Part shown: piece after piece, positions 1 to 12,312 of the stretch
Layout: each line of letters starts with the position of its first letter
How positions within the stretch are numbered: the stretch's first letter is position 1
Source: Ochotona curzoniae
Lineage: Eukaryota; Chordata; Mammalia; Lagomorpha; Ochotonidae
DNA length: 64,000 bases
Assembly: GCF_017591425.1 (NCBI RefSeq)
Contig: NW_024467106.1
Location: forward strand, 27,270,501-27,334,500
Reading direction: 5' to 3'
Notes under the pieces: model-generated
Database searches by the model: none
Seen by the model: the letters and a program-made list of their open reading frames with translations, nothing else
What the model was told of the DNA's origin: nothing
Position numbers and translations under genes: made by a program

Positions 1-1492
1 GATGGAAAAAGATCTAACCAGCAAGGTACCATACAAAATAACAGAGAAAAGCATGAAGTATCTAGGAATAAACCTAACCATCAAAGAATTGTAAAACCTA
101 ATATACTTTTAAGACCCTAGGCTACTCGGAAATGGGGCAGAAGAGCAGAGAAATCTTCTATCTCCTTAGAATGTGTGAGGAAGATGTGAAGTATAACCTA
201 TCAGGAACATAACAGGAATCTCATTGACAAGACTCAAATCAGCATTAAACATTAGCAAAACTTTAAAGACATATGGAGGGAATCAGGAGTGATCCTGACA
301 ACCTCTTAACAGGAGGTCATATGCAAAGAGTAGGGATAGGGGGACCCCAGAGTGGAGCAAAGGGACAGGAGGAGGCTTGTATCCCAACCCTGGAGACTCC
401 GGATCCTCACCAAGGACTATCAATACGGTCACCAAGAACTACATTCCAACTGCCAAGGAGACACAGGGAATTGGAGTGCCTTCAGAGGCCGAGAACTCTG
501 AGGTCATCCACCCCCATTTGGATCTACCACATGGGATGGAAGAAGCCCAAATCCTTCCTCACAGGATCCAAGGTCATTGGAATAACAGCCAGGAGCCCTG
601 AGAGGTCTGCAGAAACAGAACAGTAAACTTCCTTTGGGACTAGGGAGAGGAGCTTTCTCTGGTCCTTACTTAGTTCCAACTTTGGAACTAACCCTCTATT
701 GCAATGACCATCAGGGTCGCTGCGGAGCCCCCTCCCCAAAAATGCAAACAAATAAACAAAAAATTAGAATAGATAGAAAACAACAGGGAAAGCTTAGAAC
801 CAGACAGGAAATGGTCAGCGTGGATTTACATACACCTTACTAGGTAGGACACAAAGATTAGTTACTCTCACTGAGGTATGGAATATTTCTCTGCACACCC
901 CTCCTAAAACTGTTCTGTATTTCAACTGTTGACATATGCCTTGTTAGAGTTATAAGCCAGTTTAGACTATCCTAAAATCTGCCAAGTTCAGCAAAATTAT
1001 ACTTCAACACTATACGCTGCTAAATACTAAAATGAAAATAGACACGAGACAGCTGAATAGTACCCTATAGCCGTTTTAAGGTGTATAGAAGCTGGTTGTA
1101 TATAAACTAAAATTGAAATGTCAATGAAGTAGTCACAGGATGTGGTTAAGAACTTGCATTTTTTAACATATTTGTTACCATGTCAGTTAATTCCACAATG
1201 TTGTAAATTGTTGTTGAGATTATGTTGGGGCTTTTAATTGTTTGGGATGATATTCTGCCAGCTCTGCCTTTGACCAGAGATGGTCTCCCAAAGAAACTGT
1301 TGAATTTATCAAGACAACAAGATGCTGGACTCTATGCTTGGTATATGCTTGCAATGAAAGAATCTCCACTGAACTTGAACTGTGATACTGCAACAAGGTG
1401 GAGGAATCCACCATGGGGGAAGGGGAGGAGATGGGGGAATCCCAGAGTCTATGAAACTGTGTCACATAATACAATGTAATTAATTTAAAAAA
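1..1492 (+). mobile_element. LINE-1 3' end (lagomorph L1: ORF2 fragment plus 3'UTR)
   Basis: Bases 2-94 translate to a fragment of L1 ORF2 that includes MKYLGINLT, the signature that follows the reverse transcriptase palm in L1 ORF2, and then hit a stop. The sequence then jumps to 3'UTR-like DNA, so most of the ORF2 C-terminus is missing. The element ends near 1492 with CCCAGAGTCTATGAAACTGT and an ATAAT/AATGTAATTAAT A-rich tail, which is the ending I know from rabbit/pika L1. The window edge cuts the 5' side. Not a functional element. Confidence 0.75.
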
Positions 1493-1910
1493 TGAGGAGT
1501 TTGGAGGAGTCATTAAAAAGTTAAAACTACTCTGAGTACTCTTAAGAAAGACACATTTCTACATAGGTCCTTGTCATGGGCTAAACCAGAGCTGAGTCTG
1601 TTAGTGGCTACACTGCAATGATTGTTAGTGTTCCAAGGTTGGCAAAGCAGATTAGAGCAGAAGCCTCTTCTTGGGAAGTTATCTTTCTCTAGAGAAAGAG
1701 GGTCAGGAACTGCAGCTACCAACTAAGTGTGCTGAAGGGTTGTGATTGAACACGTGAAAACCACTAGTTCTTAAAACCATGGAATGAGATAAAGCACAGC
1801 ACTGATGCATGAAACCCAAGGAAGGAACCCATGGAGAGTTGACCATGATGGATATTACCATGGTCTCCTGTCCCAGCTCAGCCTCTTCTCCTTATGTATG
1901 TGCAATTATA
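1493..1910. other. unique non-coding stretch
   Basis: I recognise no repeat or exon. Open frames here are short and lack domain signatures. Confidence 0.5.
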
Positions 1911-2218
1911 TACATTTACAAAGACAACAGTTAAAGGAAGACTTGAGACAGACAGAGAAGGTCTTCTGTCCAATGGATCATTCCCTAAGTGGCTTCGATG
2001 GCCAGAGTTGAGCCAATCTGCAGCCAGGAGCCTGGAGCCTTTGGGTCTCCCACATGGGTACAGGGTCCCAAGGCTTTGGGCTGTCCTTGGCTGCTTTTTC
2101 AGGTCACAAGCAAGGAGCCATATGGGAAGTGGGGTTGCTAGGATTAGAACCAGCACCCATCTGGGATCCCAGTATGTTCAAGGTGAGGACTTTAGTCACT
2201 AGCCCATCATGCAGGGCT
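1911..2218 (-). mobile_element. C-SINE (tRNA-headed), antisense
   Basis: The antisense body has the family landmarks in order: a diverged T-rich tail, AGACAGACAGAGAAGGTCTT, GAGCCAATCTGCAGCCAGGA, GGGTCTCCCACATGGGTACA, then GGATTAGAACC (box B complement) and GGGATCCC, ending at GCAGGGC. Moderately diverged and so fairly old. Short frames on both strands come from the SINE body and are not genes. Confidence 0.88.
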
Positions 2219-4270
2219 ATGTTGTTAGAAAACCTTAACAATAACAGAAAAAAGATTTGGTTCAAGTAAAAGCTCTCCCTTCCCTTCCCCCAACCCGTAC
2301 CCAGAACTCCAGAATCCAAGGCTAAGTCAGACTTATTTTCCCCAAATTGACTTTTGAAGCCTTTGGCCTCTAAGAGATCTTGCCAGTCCCTGTGCAACTT
2401 AATTTCTCCTGGGTAACCCAAACTTGCCAGTGACCCCAACAGGTCACATACTCGAAAATACCTTTGGAATTCCTTTTTCCCCATGAGGCATCTCAGCCCC
2501 CATATAATTCAGAAGGATAAAGCTAGAAACCAGAGGATTTCAGACCTAAGCAAATCTCAGGTTCCACTGAGCTTCTAATAGATCCTGACTAGCCCTGTAA
2601 TTTTCTCTCTCAGCAGGTAGATGAAGTGATGAGACCAATTCCTGTACTTAATTATGAACAGAAAAAAGATAAAAATCTAAGAGAAAGAGCTTTTGTTAGC
2701 TTAAGCGGGAAAAGCAAAATTCAGACCAAAAAAAAGATATAGCTTGTTTGAAATTCTGAAGTGGGGGATGTCACATGGGAAGGTCCCCGAGTTGGTCATT
2801 GTGTCTGTGAAATCACATAGATGCTGGTGAAGAAGCAATAGGACCATCTAAATAGACAGCATCCTCTGGCTTTACAGGAAATTCTATGTGATCTTGGTCT
2901 TAAGAGACCATGATTAGACACCAAATAATGAACATAAACGATTATAAACATGCACGCAAGTGATATCACCAAAGCAAAAGTTCAGAATAAACTGCAACTT
3001 GTAGACAACACTCAGATTATCATGAAAAGACATGAAAAAAATTGTTGGAGCAGGCTAAAGAGCAATATATGACAAAATCAACTGACTTGGTTAAATATTT
3101 TCAAAACCATTAAAAAAAAAAACAACTACAACATAAAACCCTTTGCTCTGTGAAAAAGAATGATCTTATGAATGGAAAAAGTAGAACAAGCAACCAAATT
3201 GAAAAAGAAATGTCCTGGGAGTCCAAACTGGTGGAAGAGGCTGTGACTGGGCCCAAAGTTTCCTGCCTCCTGACCCAGGAACATGACATTCCAGGGAACT
3301 GTGACACCTTACAAATGGGAGATGTATGCAAGATGAGTCAGAAGAATGGACTCAGCTAATCGTAGTTATGCCTTTCTAAATGAAAAATGTCAGCTAAAGT
3401 GATGGAAAATAATCAAGAGAAGAGGATGGAAACCCTAGTGCAACCGAAACAGAAGCCCCCCTCCAGAAAGGGCAGTGTGACTAAGCTCCAGTTGGTCATT
3501 GATATGCCCAGAATTGCTAGAACTTCAACATTTTTGTGTTAAATTGTGTTATTTTTAAGTGTTGGTAACTACTTAAAATAGTGTGTGAACACTATTAAAT
3601 AGATCTATACAGAAACAGGACTAATGGGCCACCAGTTTGTGATGTTTGACCGTTGATTTGCCCTCTTGGGCAAAAAAGGTAGAATGGTCTACAAAATATT
3701 TTCTTAGGATCCTTCTTCCCCTGGATTTGTTCGCTCTTGCTTCTTCCCTACAGCTTGACCAAAATCTAAAAAGGTGATTACTACCATATACGTTCTATAT
3801 TTTTTGGTAGGAAACTTGGTCATTACCTTGCCCCAGGGAGAAAAGGCATTCTGATACCTAAAAGTTAGCTGTGATTCTTAAGAATATTTACTAAACAACT
3901 TCTCCTTACTAATTGTTACTGTGCCTTCCAGGCACTGTTCTGAACAACAACAACAAAATGCATGAATTGACTTCTTTGGCAGGTGCAGCTTTGTCCAAAT
4001 GGATTCCTTCAAAATCCTGTGCAATCCAGTTACAGCTGTTTGTGGTTAGATTTTTGAAAAACTCTTTATGGGAAGTGTTCAGGAGATTGGGCTGATTCTA
4101 GTGTTATCTAACGTTCAAAGCTGTAGAGGTGGGGGATAAACAGACCTGCACAGCTACTCTAGGGTGAAATTAATTCTCAAAACCCTGCCTGACACTGTGT
4201 AGCGTCTTTCCAGCAGATGTTTCTAAGTGCTGCTGGCCTCAGCTCTGCTAATGGAAGTTTATAAAGGCCT
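2219..4270. other. non-coding stretch, mostly unique
   Basis: AT-rich DNA without a recognisable exon. A short L2-like motif (GTGCCTTCCAGGCACTGTTC) occurs near 3920-3940. Frames of 73 aa or less have no domain. I see nothing else. Confidence 0.5.
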
Positions 4271-4279
4271 TCACAATTC

Positions 4280-4340
4280 CTATGGTAACCCAGGAGAAAG
4301 GCTGTTGCCATGGGGACTAGTCAAGCCTATATAAACCTCC
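4280..4340 (+). promoter_or_regulatory. candidate TATA promoter with RFX half-sites
   Basis: A TATATAAA box lies at 4328-4335 in GCCTATATAAACC. Upstream are GGTAAC (4284-4289) and GTTGCCATGGGGAC (4304-4317), which resemble the two halves of an RFX X-box (GTNRCC...RGYAAC), but in outward rather than canonical order. A TTTATAAA motif also lies just upstream, near 4258-4265. Start sites would fall near 4360. No ORF or splice pattern downstream supports a gene, so this may be chance or a lncRNA promoter. Confidence 0.2.
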
Positions 4341-4655
4341 CATCTCCATCAGACAGATGAGAATGATGTGAGAATGAATTCTTTGCTAGCTCACCTTCAG
4401 AAATTGCTAATAATTATCTCTGTTTTTAGAAAAGGATTCATAATTTCTTTCAGATAGAAGCTCATTCACATCTTCAGCTTAAATCAGGATTATTCAAAAG
4501 CTTCTTTGAGGATCTCGATGTCAACTAAAGTCATCCAGAGAGTAAAGTGACTAGTGATTGAACCATTTCTAAATTTCTACAGTGTTACCAGCCACTGGAT
4601 AATATTTATCATGGGCAAATGAACCTTATATTATTTAAAAAGAATATATGCCTTT

Positions 4656-4971
4656 TTCTTTAAAGATTTCTTTATTTTTACTTCTTTATTTTTATTTTAT
4701 TTCTTTATTTTTTCTTTATTTTATCATCAACCACTCCTCAAGCGGCCACAGTGGCCAGAGTGGATCTGATCTAAAGCAAAGAGGCAGGAGCCTCCTCAGG
4801 GTCTCTCACATGGGTATAGGATTCCAAGGCCCTGGGCCATTCTCCAGTGCTCTCCCAGGCCACAGCAGGGAGCTGGATGGGAAGTGGAGAAGCCAGTGGG
4901 TGAACCGGTGCCCACTTGGGGTTCCGGCAGATGCAAGGTGAGAACAGCCACTAGGCCACCATGCCAGGTCC
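4656..4971 (-). mobile_element. C-SINE, antisense, with target-site duplication
   Basis: Starts with AAAGATTTC and an expanded T-rich tail, then AAGCGGCCACAGTGGCC, GTCTCTCACATGGGTATAGG, and ends GCCACCATGCCAGGTCC. AAAAGAATATATGCCTTT (4638-4655) is repeated as AAAAGAATATGTCTTT after 4971, which fits a target-site duplication that has lost two bases. The tail has drifted into a (TTTATTT)n microsatellite. Confidence 0.9.
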
Positions 4972-6199
4972 AAAAGAATATGTCTTTAAAATAAATGTAC
5001 CCAAGACATTTGTCTATTCCTATACTTCCATGTTGTCTTAGAATTAGATTTCAGAAAATTTGAGCTCCTTGAAGCAATATCTGCTTTATTTAAATCTGTA
5101 TCTCCAGCATCTCACCCTTGTGTTGCACAGTTAGGGATTCAGTAAATGAATGTCAAACAATCGATAGAATCCTCATGTTGATAATGGCAGAGATAACAGA
5201 GGGTTGTGTTCAAGCATGCAATAAGTGGAAGCTACCTTTAAAAATAGTACTGTCAGTCACTGGCACAATTCCTGCTTTCAGTTCACCACTCAAATATTAA
5301 GAGGTAAAGTCTTCAGGAATTTGACAATGAACAGGACAAAGTCTTTTTGTTCCTGGGACTCCTGATCTGTAGAAAAGACAGATATGCCCCCGTTAAAGTG
5401 AAACTGGACTTGATTAGATTAGAAACACAAGTTATCTTTGAAGAAAGCAGATGAAGCTTAAGTCTGGGTATTGGTGGATGTATAGGAGTTCAATGGGCAG
5501 ATGAGATGGGGGAAGACTGCCTGGGGGAGGATGAAACGAGGCATTTAAGGCAGCAGTGGGAGGTTATTCAAGAACATGGAGCATTGACAAGATGGTGAGA
5601 GCACTCAAATGATCCAAAAGTGATATTTCTGAGGGCCAAGGCAGAATCTGATTCACAGCCAGATTTCAACAAACCTACCATGCTATTATCCAAATTACCC
5701 CCAGGGAAAGCAGGGCATTTGGATTGTGTAGGGAGTGATATGCCAAGAGTATTTCAAATGGATTTGGAGCAGGGATGGCACTTAACCTTGACTGAGTGAA
5801 TGGGTGAATCAATTAGAACTGATGACTTCTTTAATGTTTGGTGTATGGATGAGAAAGAAGTGGAGGAAGGTCATCTAATCTGCTTCCTGTGGTAACACTA
5901 CAAGGCAGTGCAGGAGGAGCTTGGTCCAAAGGGAGGACCGTGCACTCCAGAGCCATCATCATAAGAGAGTGAACTTTAGGCTCCTTGAAGGTGAAGATTC
6001 CTCTGTGCCTATACTGATGTAGAAGGTAGCTGTGCCAATGTGACTGTTAGATTGTTAGCAACAGGTGAATTTTCCTTGCCTTTTCCTAATGTATCATTTT
6101 TCAGCTTTCATCTTCCCATATTGAGTAACCATGGACAGTCAGAGCGTTGCCAATACATTCCCGTCATCATGTGAGTATGTGAGGGCTGGGTGGAACACT
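4972..6199. other. non-coding stretch with an L2/MIR-like fragment
   Basis: 5065-5160 (TCCTTGAAGCAATATCTGCT ... TTCAGTAAATGAATG) resembles the end of an ancient L2/MIR3 element, where GCTCCTTGAGGGCAGGGAC leads to CAATAAATG. The rest is unique. No ORF above 60 codons shows a domain. Confidence 0.4.
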
Positions 6200-6405
6200 G
6201 GGAAGTGCAAGGTTCTGGAGTCTAGAGCCTTGAGTCCATGCCCTGCCTTACCACTTACTCATTACCTGTGTGACTCTGGGCCAGTGTTGAAACCTTCTGA
6301 GTTCAGTTCCCTTTCCCATAAAGTGAGATGCTGAGTACCTGGCTTGCCTCACAGGATCCTTGTGAGTAACCAATGAAACACAAAAATGCTTTGTAAAAAC
6401 TGCAA
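6200..6405 (+). mobile_element. MIR SINE
   Basis: Has the MIR order in sense: GTTCTGGAGTCTAGAGCC, CTGCCTTACCACTTACTC, TGTGTGACTCTGGGCC, CAGTTCCCTTTCCCATAAA, then CACAGGATCCTTGTGAG and AATGCTTTGTAAA. Old and diverged, but the order is complete over about 200 bp. Confidence 0.75.
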
Positions 6406-7009
6406 AGAACAACTCAAGGGTTTGCTATTGTTCTTTGGGAAGCTGTTTCTAATTGTCCTTGGTTGTGCTGTATCTTTCTCAGATTGTGGAAAAGCTGCAC
6501 TGAGCCTTTGCCCTGTCCTGAGCTCACATCACAGGAGTGGAGGGCTGGCCAGGATGCAGAGACTGAAGATGGACTAAGGGTGTCTGTGGGTCATTTTATC
6601 CATTACTTGCTCTTCCTACCTGCAAAAGGAAGAAAACTGGTTGTTTACACTTACATTGAAAATGTAGCAATAATTTAAATCACCTCATCCAAAGGTCATA
6701 TATATATGGTAGAAATAAGACTGATGGATGAAAACTATCAAAAGTAAGGTTTTCTTTTTCAATATTTATGAAAACATCCTCACTATTAGCGTTTTTATTT
6801 TAAAAAGAAAGAGAGGAGGGGTTTCCGGGAGTGTCTATGGCGGCTCTTGGTATATTGTGGAGGGTTCCTAATAGATTATTAACTATTGTTAATATATACA
6901 CATATACATATATATGTGTGTATATATTTACGCTTCATTGACTTTCAGAGTAAGAAGGTGTCAAAGATTGCTACAACCCCATCAGAAATTAACTCGTGCT
7001 CAATCCGTG
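6406..7009. other. non-coding stretch with a TA/TG-rich simple repeat
   Basis: Contains an imperfect alternating TATACA/TATATG tract at 6891-6930. No gene or dispersed repeat recognised in the rest. Confidence 0.5.
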
Positions 7010-8371
7010 TAAGATCAATGTTTCTTCCTTAGATGTCAGGATAATTCACTTGTGAAGGGATCTGGGCATGGAAGTTTTTCTGTTGAATGGTTTTTAATAG
7101 CTGGCACAGTGTGTATTTAATATAAGTAGGAATGTGCATGTTTTTATTTCCTTTTGTATCTATTTTGAGAAGTTATTTACTAGGGATTTGTCTGTTTCCT
7201 CTAAGTTTCAGACTTTCTGGCACAACACTTTTCATAGTTCCCTTTTCTTATTTCCCTAATGTCTGTGATGGCTTCTTTGTATTCTTGACACTGAAAAAAC
7301 TTTCCAGCTCTCTTTTTCCTTCATGAGTCATGCCAGAGTGCTTTCAGTTTTGCCAGTCTGTTCAAGGAACTAACCTTTGGTTTCACTGATTCTTCTTATT
7401 ATGTATTTATTTGATATTTTACTAATTTCTCCTGTTTTATTTTTCCTTCCAAGTTTTGGAAGCTTATTTTGCTAATTTTTTTCCTGCTAAGGTGTTATAG
7501 TAGTTAGGTCATTTATTCTTAGGTTGTATGATTTGCTAGCACAATTTTTAAGCATTTTCATTGTAAACTTTTGAGTTTTTGTAAAGTGTGCAATCAGTAT
7601 TATTCAATCCAGTTATCTCCATTATCATTATGTTTTCATCCAAAGGTTATTGTCAGCAATCATTTAATTTTCAAGCACATGAGTATTGCAATCATTTGTT
7701 GTAGCTGATATATATCTTAATTCCACTGTGGAAATGATTTCAAATTATTTTGACCCTTTGAAACATACACTTGCAAAGAACACGTATTTCATTTTATCTG
7801 CTGTGTTCTATACATTCATTGCATTGTTTATGTCTTCCTTATACTTACTAATTTTCCCGTTTCTTATATTACTCATTGTTACAATACTGTACTTAAGTTT
7901 TTTACACTGAAGTATAGACTTTTAGATCTATACATTCTTACATTATATAATTTTAAACCATATTATTGAATGCATTCAAGTTTAGTAATTGCTGCATCAT
8001 CTTGCTGAGTAAAATCTTTTATTATTATTAAAACTATCTCTTTCCAGTAATGGTTTCTTAAAATTCACTTTGCCTGATTTTGTATAGCTATATCAACTTT
8101 TCTTTGGGTGGTGTTTGTATGTTATGTCTTTTTTATCCTCTTGCTTTAAATATTTCTGCTTCCCTATACTTAACATCTAACTCTTAAAGTAGGTATGGCT
8201 AAGTTTGAATCTTTATTCTAATTGCATGTGACAATCTTTATCTTCTAATGGTACTTAATATTTTTATCTACATAAATAATATATGCATTTGAGTTTATAA
8301 CTCTATTTGAAAATTTGTTTTCTACCTGTTTCATCCTGTTCTATTTTCCTTCTTTTCTTTTAGATTCGTTT

Positions 8372-8684
8372 TTTTAAAAATATTCATTTCATTTTTATTG
8401 GAAAGTGAGATTTACAGAAAGGAGGAGAAACAGAAAGATCTTCCATTGGCTGGTTCATTCCCCCAACATGGCCACAACAGCTGAAACTGAGCTGATCCGA
8501 AGCCAGGAGCTTCTTCCAGGTCTCCCAGGTGGGTGCAGGGTCCCAAGGCTTTGGTTGATCCTTGACAGCCTTCCCAAGTCACAAGCAGGGTGCTGAATGA
8601 GAAGTGGAACAGCCAGGATGTGAACTGGTGCCCACATGGGATCCTGGCAGATGCAAAGCAAGGTTTAATTATATGCCAGGTCCT
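8372..8684 (-). mobile_element. C-SINE, antisense, nested in L1M
   Basis: Complete body: TTTTTATTGGAAAGTGAGAT, ATCTTCCATTGGCTGGTTCA, GGTCTCCCAGGTGGGTGCAG, ending TATGCCAGGTCC. Flanked by CTTTTAGATTCGTTT (8357-8371) and CTTTTAGATTCTTTA (8685-8699), a 15-bp target-site duplication with a few changes, so this insertion is younger than the L1M it interrupts. Confidence 0.92.
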
Positions 8685-9727
8685 CTTTTAGATTCTTTAA
8701 GTCCTAATTTTAGTATTATTGCATTTTTCCTCAGTTTGCTGGTTATCTGTTTTATCATGCTTCTAATGGCCAGCCTAACAATTAGCCATTAGACTCAAAG
8801 TTAAATGAGTACTTTTGTCACTTTACTGATCATGTCAGAATTTTAGATCATGTTAATTTTATTTGTTATCTCCTGAATTTGGTGTTATTCTTTGTCTTGT
8901 GTAGGTGTATAAAGATAGTATAATAATTATAGCAGATATTCGTGTGCATTTACTCACATATTTACCTTTTCCATTGTTCTTTCTTTGGTTTTTACTCTCC
9001 AAAGCTTTGGAAAAATTGTGAGTTTTCTTCCTGAGGAGCTTCCTCTAGGATTACATTCAGTGTAGGTTTGAATTACCACAGGGTCTTTTTGATCTAAAAG
9101 TCTTTTAACTCTGCCTTCACTTTTTAGGAAACAACTTTTTAATTTGAAAGAATTTCAAACTTATGAAAAAAAAACCTTTAACAATAGTACAAAAAATTTA
9201 TATACCCTTACCCAAATGTTAGCTTTTTACATTTGTTTCTCTATTTGCATATATTATTTTGAACCATTTTGAGAATAAATTTCAGACAAGATGTCCTAGT
9301 ACTCATTACTATTTCAGTATGTATCTCCGTAAAACAAGGACAATCTCCCACATTCCTACATATTCCAGTACAAACATCAAAATCCATAATCTCTATTAAA
9401 AACCCATCAACTGGGCTGATAGCACATTGAGTCCAGGATACAAATCCCGGTCTTGTACTGCATTTAGTTTTTCTATCACTGTAGTTGAGAGGTATTCTTT
9501 CTTTCTTCATTATCTTTCATGACACATATTTTTGAAGGTGGTACTACCATTATTACTTTACAGGTTATTTTTTAATTTTTAACAGTCCAGTGTTTCCTAA
9601 TGATTGAACTCGTTATGCCTATTAGTGAGAGAAATCATTGATGTGCATCATGTGAGGAACCACATAGTGTTGATATGTCCCATTTTTAATGATTTCAAGT
9701 TTTGTCAGTTGGTTAAGATGGTGACTG

Positions 9728-10040
9728 CCAGGACCGAGTTGTGGCATTGGGGGTAAGGCAATGTCAACATCCCCCAGGGATGTCGGCTAGGGTCTGGACT
9801 GCTCCCCTTCTGATCCAGTTCCCTGCTAGTGGCTTGGAAGAAGCAGTGGAAGACATCCAAAGTGCTTGGGTTCCTGCCACCCAAGTGGGAGACTTGGATA
9901 AGGCTCCTGGCTTCCGGCTTTGGCTGGATACAGAACTGGCTACTGCAGTGATCTGGGGATTTAACTTGTAGGTAGATGTAAGATCTCTCTGTTCCTCCTC
10001 TCTCTGCAACAGTAACTTTCAAAATTAATTTATTAATTAA
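9728..10040 (+). mobile_element. C-SINE, sense, nested in L1M
   Basis: Begins ACCGAGTTGTGGCATTGGGG, with CCAACATCC-like head, CTGATCCAGTTCCCTGCTAG, GTGGGAGACTTGGATAAGG and an ATCTCTCTGTTCCTCC-type 3' end, then an AAAATTAATTTATTAATTAA tail. It interrupts the L1M between GGTTAAGATGGTGACTGCC and TTAATAAGTAGTTG. The wording (CTTTGGCTGG, GTTAAG head) fits the older rabbit-like subfamily. Confidence 0.85.
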
Positions 10041-10985
10041 TAAGTAGTTGTAAAAAATTGTGACTGCAAAATTTATACCCTCTTAGATTAAGTAACAACT
10101 ATTTTGTTTAGCAAAGAATCAATCGTTTGTATTTATTAAACAATAAATATTTTATGGCAATGCTTAGACTATGGAGATATCTCATGTTCCATAAAGATGT
10201 GCTCATTAATGTTGGCATCTCTTGATAATTTTGCCTAAATTAATTATTACAATAAAGGTTGACAAATGAAAAACATTTTAACTTAGTTATTCTGCATTTC
10301 TTTAGTTGGTATTCTATTTTAGGATAAACTTTTCCCTCCTTTTCCATGTTTTATTCACTTGTGTCAGTATATATCCATGGATTCAAATTTTATTCAATGG
10401 ATTTTAGTCTATGGCTGTCCTTACTAATTTTGATATTAGTGTTTTCCCTGAATTGGCCACTGCTTATAGCCCATGGATAGGTGAAGGGGGAAGACTTATC
10501 CCTCTGACCTTAATGTACTTTTGACCGCCTGCTTTCTTACCTTTTAGTATCTACAAGATGCTCCTAGTTTACCTTGCACTTTTATTTTCCCCTCCCTAGA
10601 ATCCTCCATCTTTCAAGTGGGCTCAGATTCCTTTTCAAGGAGGATGGTATTTTAAAAGCCAAAATCTGAATCCTGGCTGTGATCCTTACTGAGATCACCA
10701 ATTCTAGACCTCCCTGATGGAAAGAGTTAGGAAATTCACCCACATGTCTACACATTCATGTCAGCCCACCACTATGTACACCCGAAGAATTCACATTGGT
10801 ACGTCCGATTCCAATCTAACTTCTCCTCTCCATATTTAAAGCTTTTTTCTGTAGAAGTAAGAAATCAGGGACCCATCACATTCAAAATGTTCATACAAAA
10901 GCTTATGTATGCAGCCTCTGTTCACCCATATGATATCTTCATGTGAGACAAAAATTTGCTCCACTGTTCTAGAGTGTACACTTCG

Positions 10986-11734
10986 GGAGTGTGAAGCATA
11001 GGTCACACTCATTCACCCCTCAGTTGATTGCTGTTGTAGAGTCAGCTCCATGAATAACCTGCAGTAGTCCTGTCAAGCTTAGAGTCTGTGCCCTTGACTT
11101 TTATCCCATAATTTTGAGTATAATTAAAATGAATGTACACCATTGACAGAAATGGTACAAGTATCTAACAATTTGGGTCCAATAAACCATTTCATTTTAT
11201 TTTTACCTAACTGAAGTCTTATGTGTGGTTTCTGTAAAGTTAATTATATTTTTAGGAATAGGGAGCTCAAGCAAAATGGATGTGTTATCCGGTTCTGCTA
11301 AGCCCTGGTGTTACTGCAGCTGGCACACGGCATGCCTTTGGGCTCAGAAAGTTTAGAAATGATAAAGTTATGGGGAAATCTCTGAAGGAAAAAAAACATA
11401 ACATCCAGTTTAGGAAGATGTGACATGTAAGGAAAGGAAGGATATAACACTAAATATATCAGTTTGATAATATGTAGAAAAGTTAAAGAGATCATTTAGC
11501 CTATGAAGAATTCCAAGGAGATTGCACAATTCCTTAATTTCTTCATTTGCTGATTTTCTGAAAAGGACTCAAATAAGTAGGAAGACATTTATTACACTCC
11601 AATTTGCCTATCATAGCCTCCACGACACTTTCCCTAATGTCCATCAGTATATTCCCAAAGCCTCATTCCCAGATTGTGACAAGATTTGGCTGTGACGTGG
11701 CAAAGACATGAGCATCTGTGGAAGGAAAGATCCA
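10986..11734. other. unique non-coding stretch
   Basis: No repeat or exon recognised. ORFs are at most 67 codons and have no domain. Confidence 0.5.
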
Positions 11735-11925
11735 CCCAGAGTTTAAGAAGGCACAGTGGCAAGAATAATAGTAGCTGACTTCTTCTCACCCTCATCGCAT
11801 GCAAGCCTCTTGCCATGTGTTTGCTCATCCCCCTCACAACTGCACTATGAAGAAGGTACTGTTTCTGCCACTCCTGAGTATAGAGGAGGGGAAATAGTCA
11901 AAGCTGTTGAGTATCAAGGATCACA
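11735..11925 (-). mobile_element. MIR SINE, antisense
   Basis: The core matches antisense MIR: TGTTTGCTCATCCCCCTCACAACTGC-like sequence followed by ACTATGAAGAAGGTACTGTT and GAGTATAGAGGAGGGGAAA. These correspond to 'CTCACAACAACCCTATGAGGTAGGTACT' and 'ACAGATGAGGAAACTGAG'. Diverged. Confidence 0.6.
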
Positions 11926-11966
11926 TGGATATTGAGTGTTCACATGTTTTCCTTATTGTTGGTGGT

Positions 11967-11998
11967 GTTTTTGTTTTGTTTTGTTTTGTTTTGTTTTG
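11967..11998. repeat. (GTTTT)n microsatellite
   Basis: Six GTTTT-type units in a row, the first with an extra T. Confidence 0.95.
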
Positions 11999-12312
11999 AG
12001 AGCTAATAAGCATAGAATGCTGCCCTATAATGGATGAAGGCACTGTGGTTTCCCAATAACTACCTTCCCACTAGGAATCCCTAATTGTCTAGAAGTGAAT
12101 TGGCTTTCAGAGTCTAACCAAGCATGAGTATGGGTGTTTAGTGAGTTACAGGGGACATTTGCAGTGACAGAACTAGAGCTAGACTGAGATGCAGGCACCT
12201 TCAAAAAAGATACTCTAAATATTTGATATTTATTTAGCAAGTTTTATGAGAAACTGAGGCATGGAAATATGAGCCATGCCTCTTTCTTTATGTTGAAAAG
12301 AACAAAGGACTT

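Larger units (their letters stand above)
7010..10985 (-). mobile_element. old L1M element, antisense, split by two SINEs
   Basis: Antisense ORF2 landmarks appear first: GGATCTGGGCATGGAAGTTT (7060) and AACTAACCTTTGGTTTCACTG (7370). Endonuclease-side and then ORF1/5' sequence follow: TTTTCTTCCTGAGGAGCTTCC (9020), TTTCAAACTTATGAAAAAAA (9148), AAACAAGGACAATCTCCCAC (9332), GGTTAAGATGGTGACTGCCA (9711) and a TGGTATTTTAAAAGCC block (10645). The order matches the antisense of an ancient mammalian L1M from early ORF2 to the 5' end. All frames are broken. It accounts for the low GC and ORF-poor look of this 4 kb. The left boundary is approximate. Confidence 0.7.

Noticed and set aside
11967..11998. GTTTT tract as a possible SINE tail
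   Set aside because: No SINE body adjoins it. Treated as a plain microsatellite.
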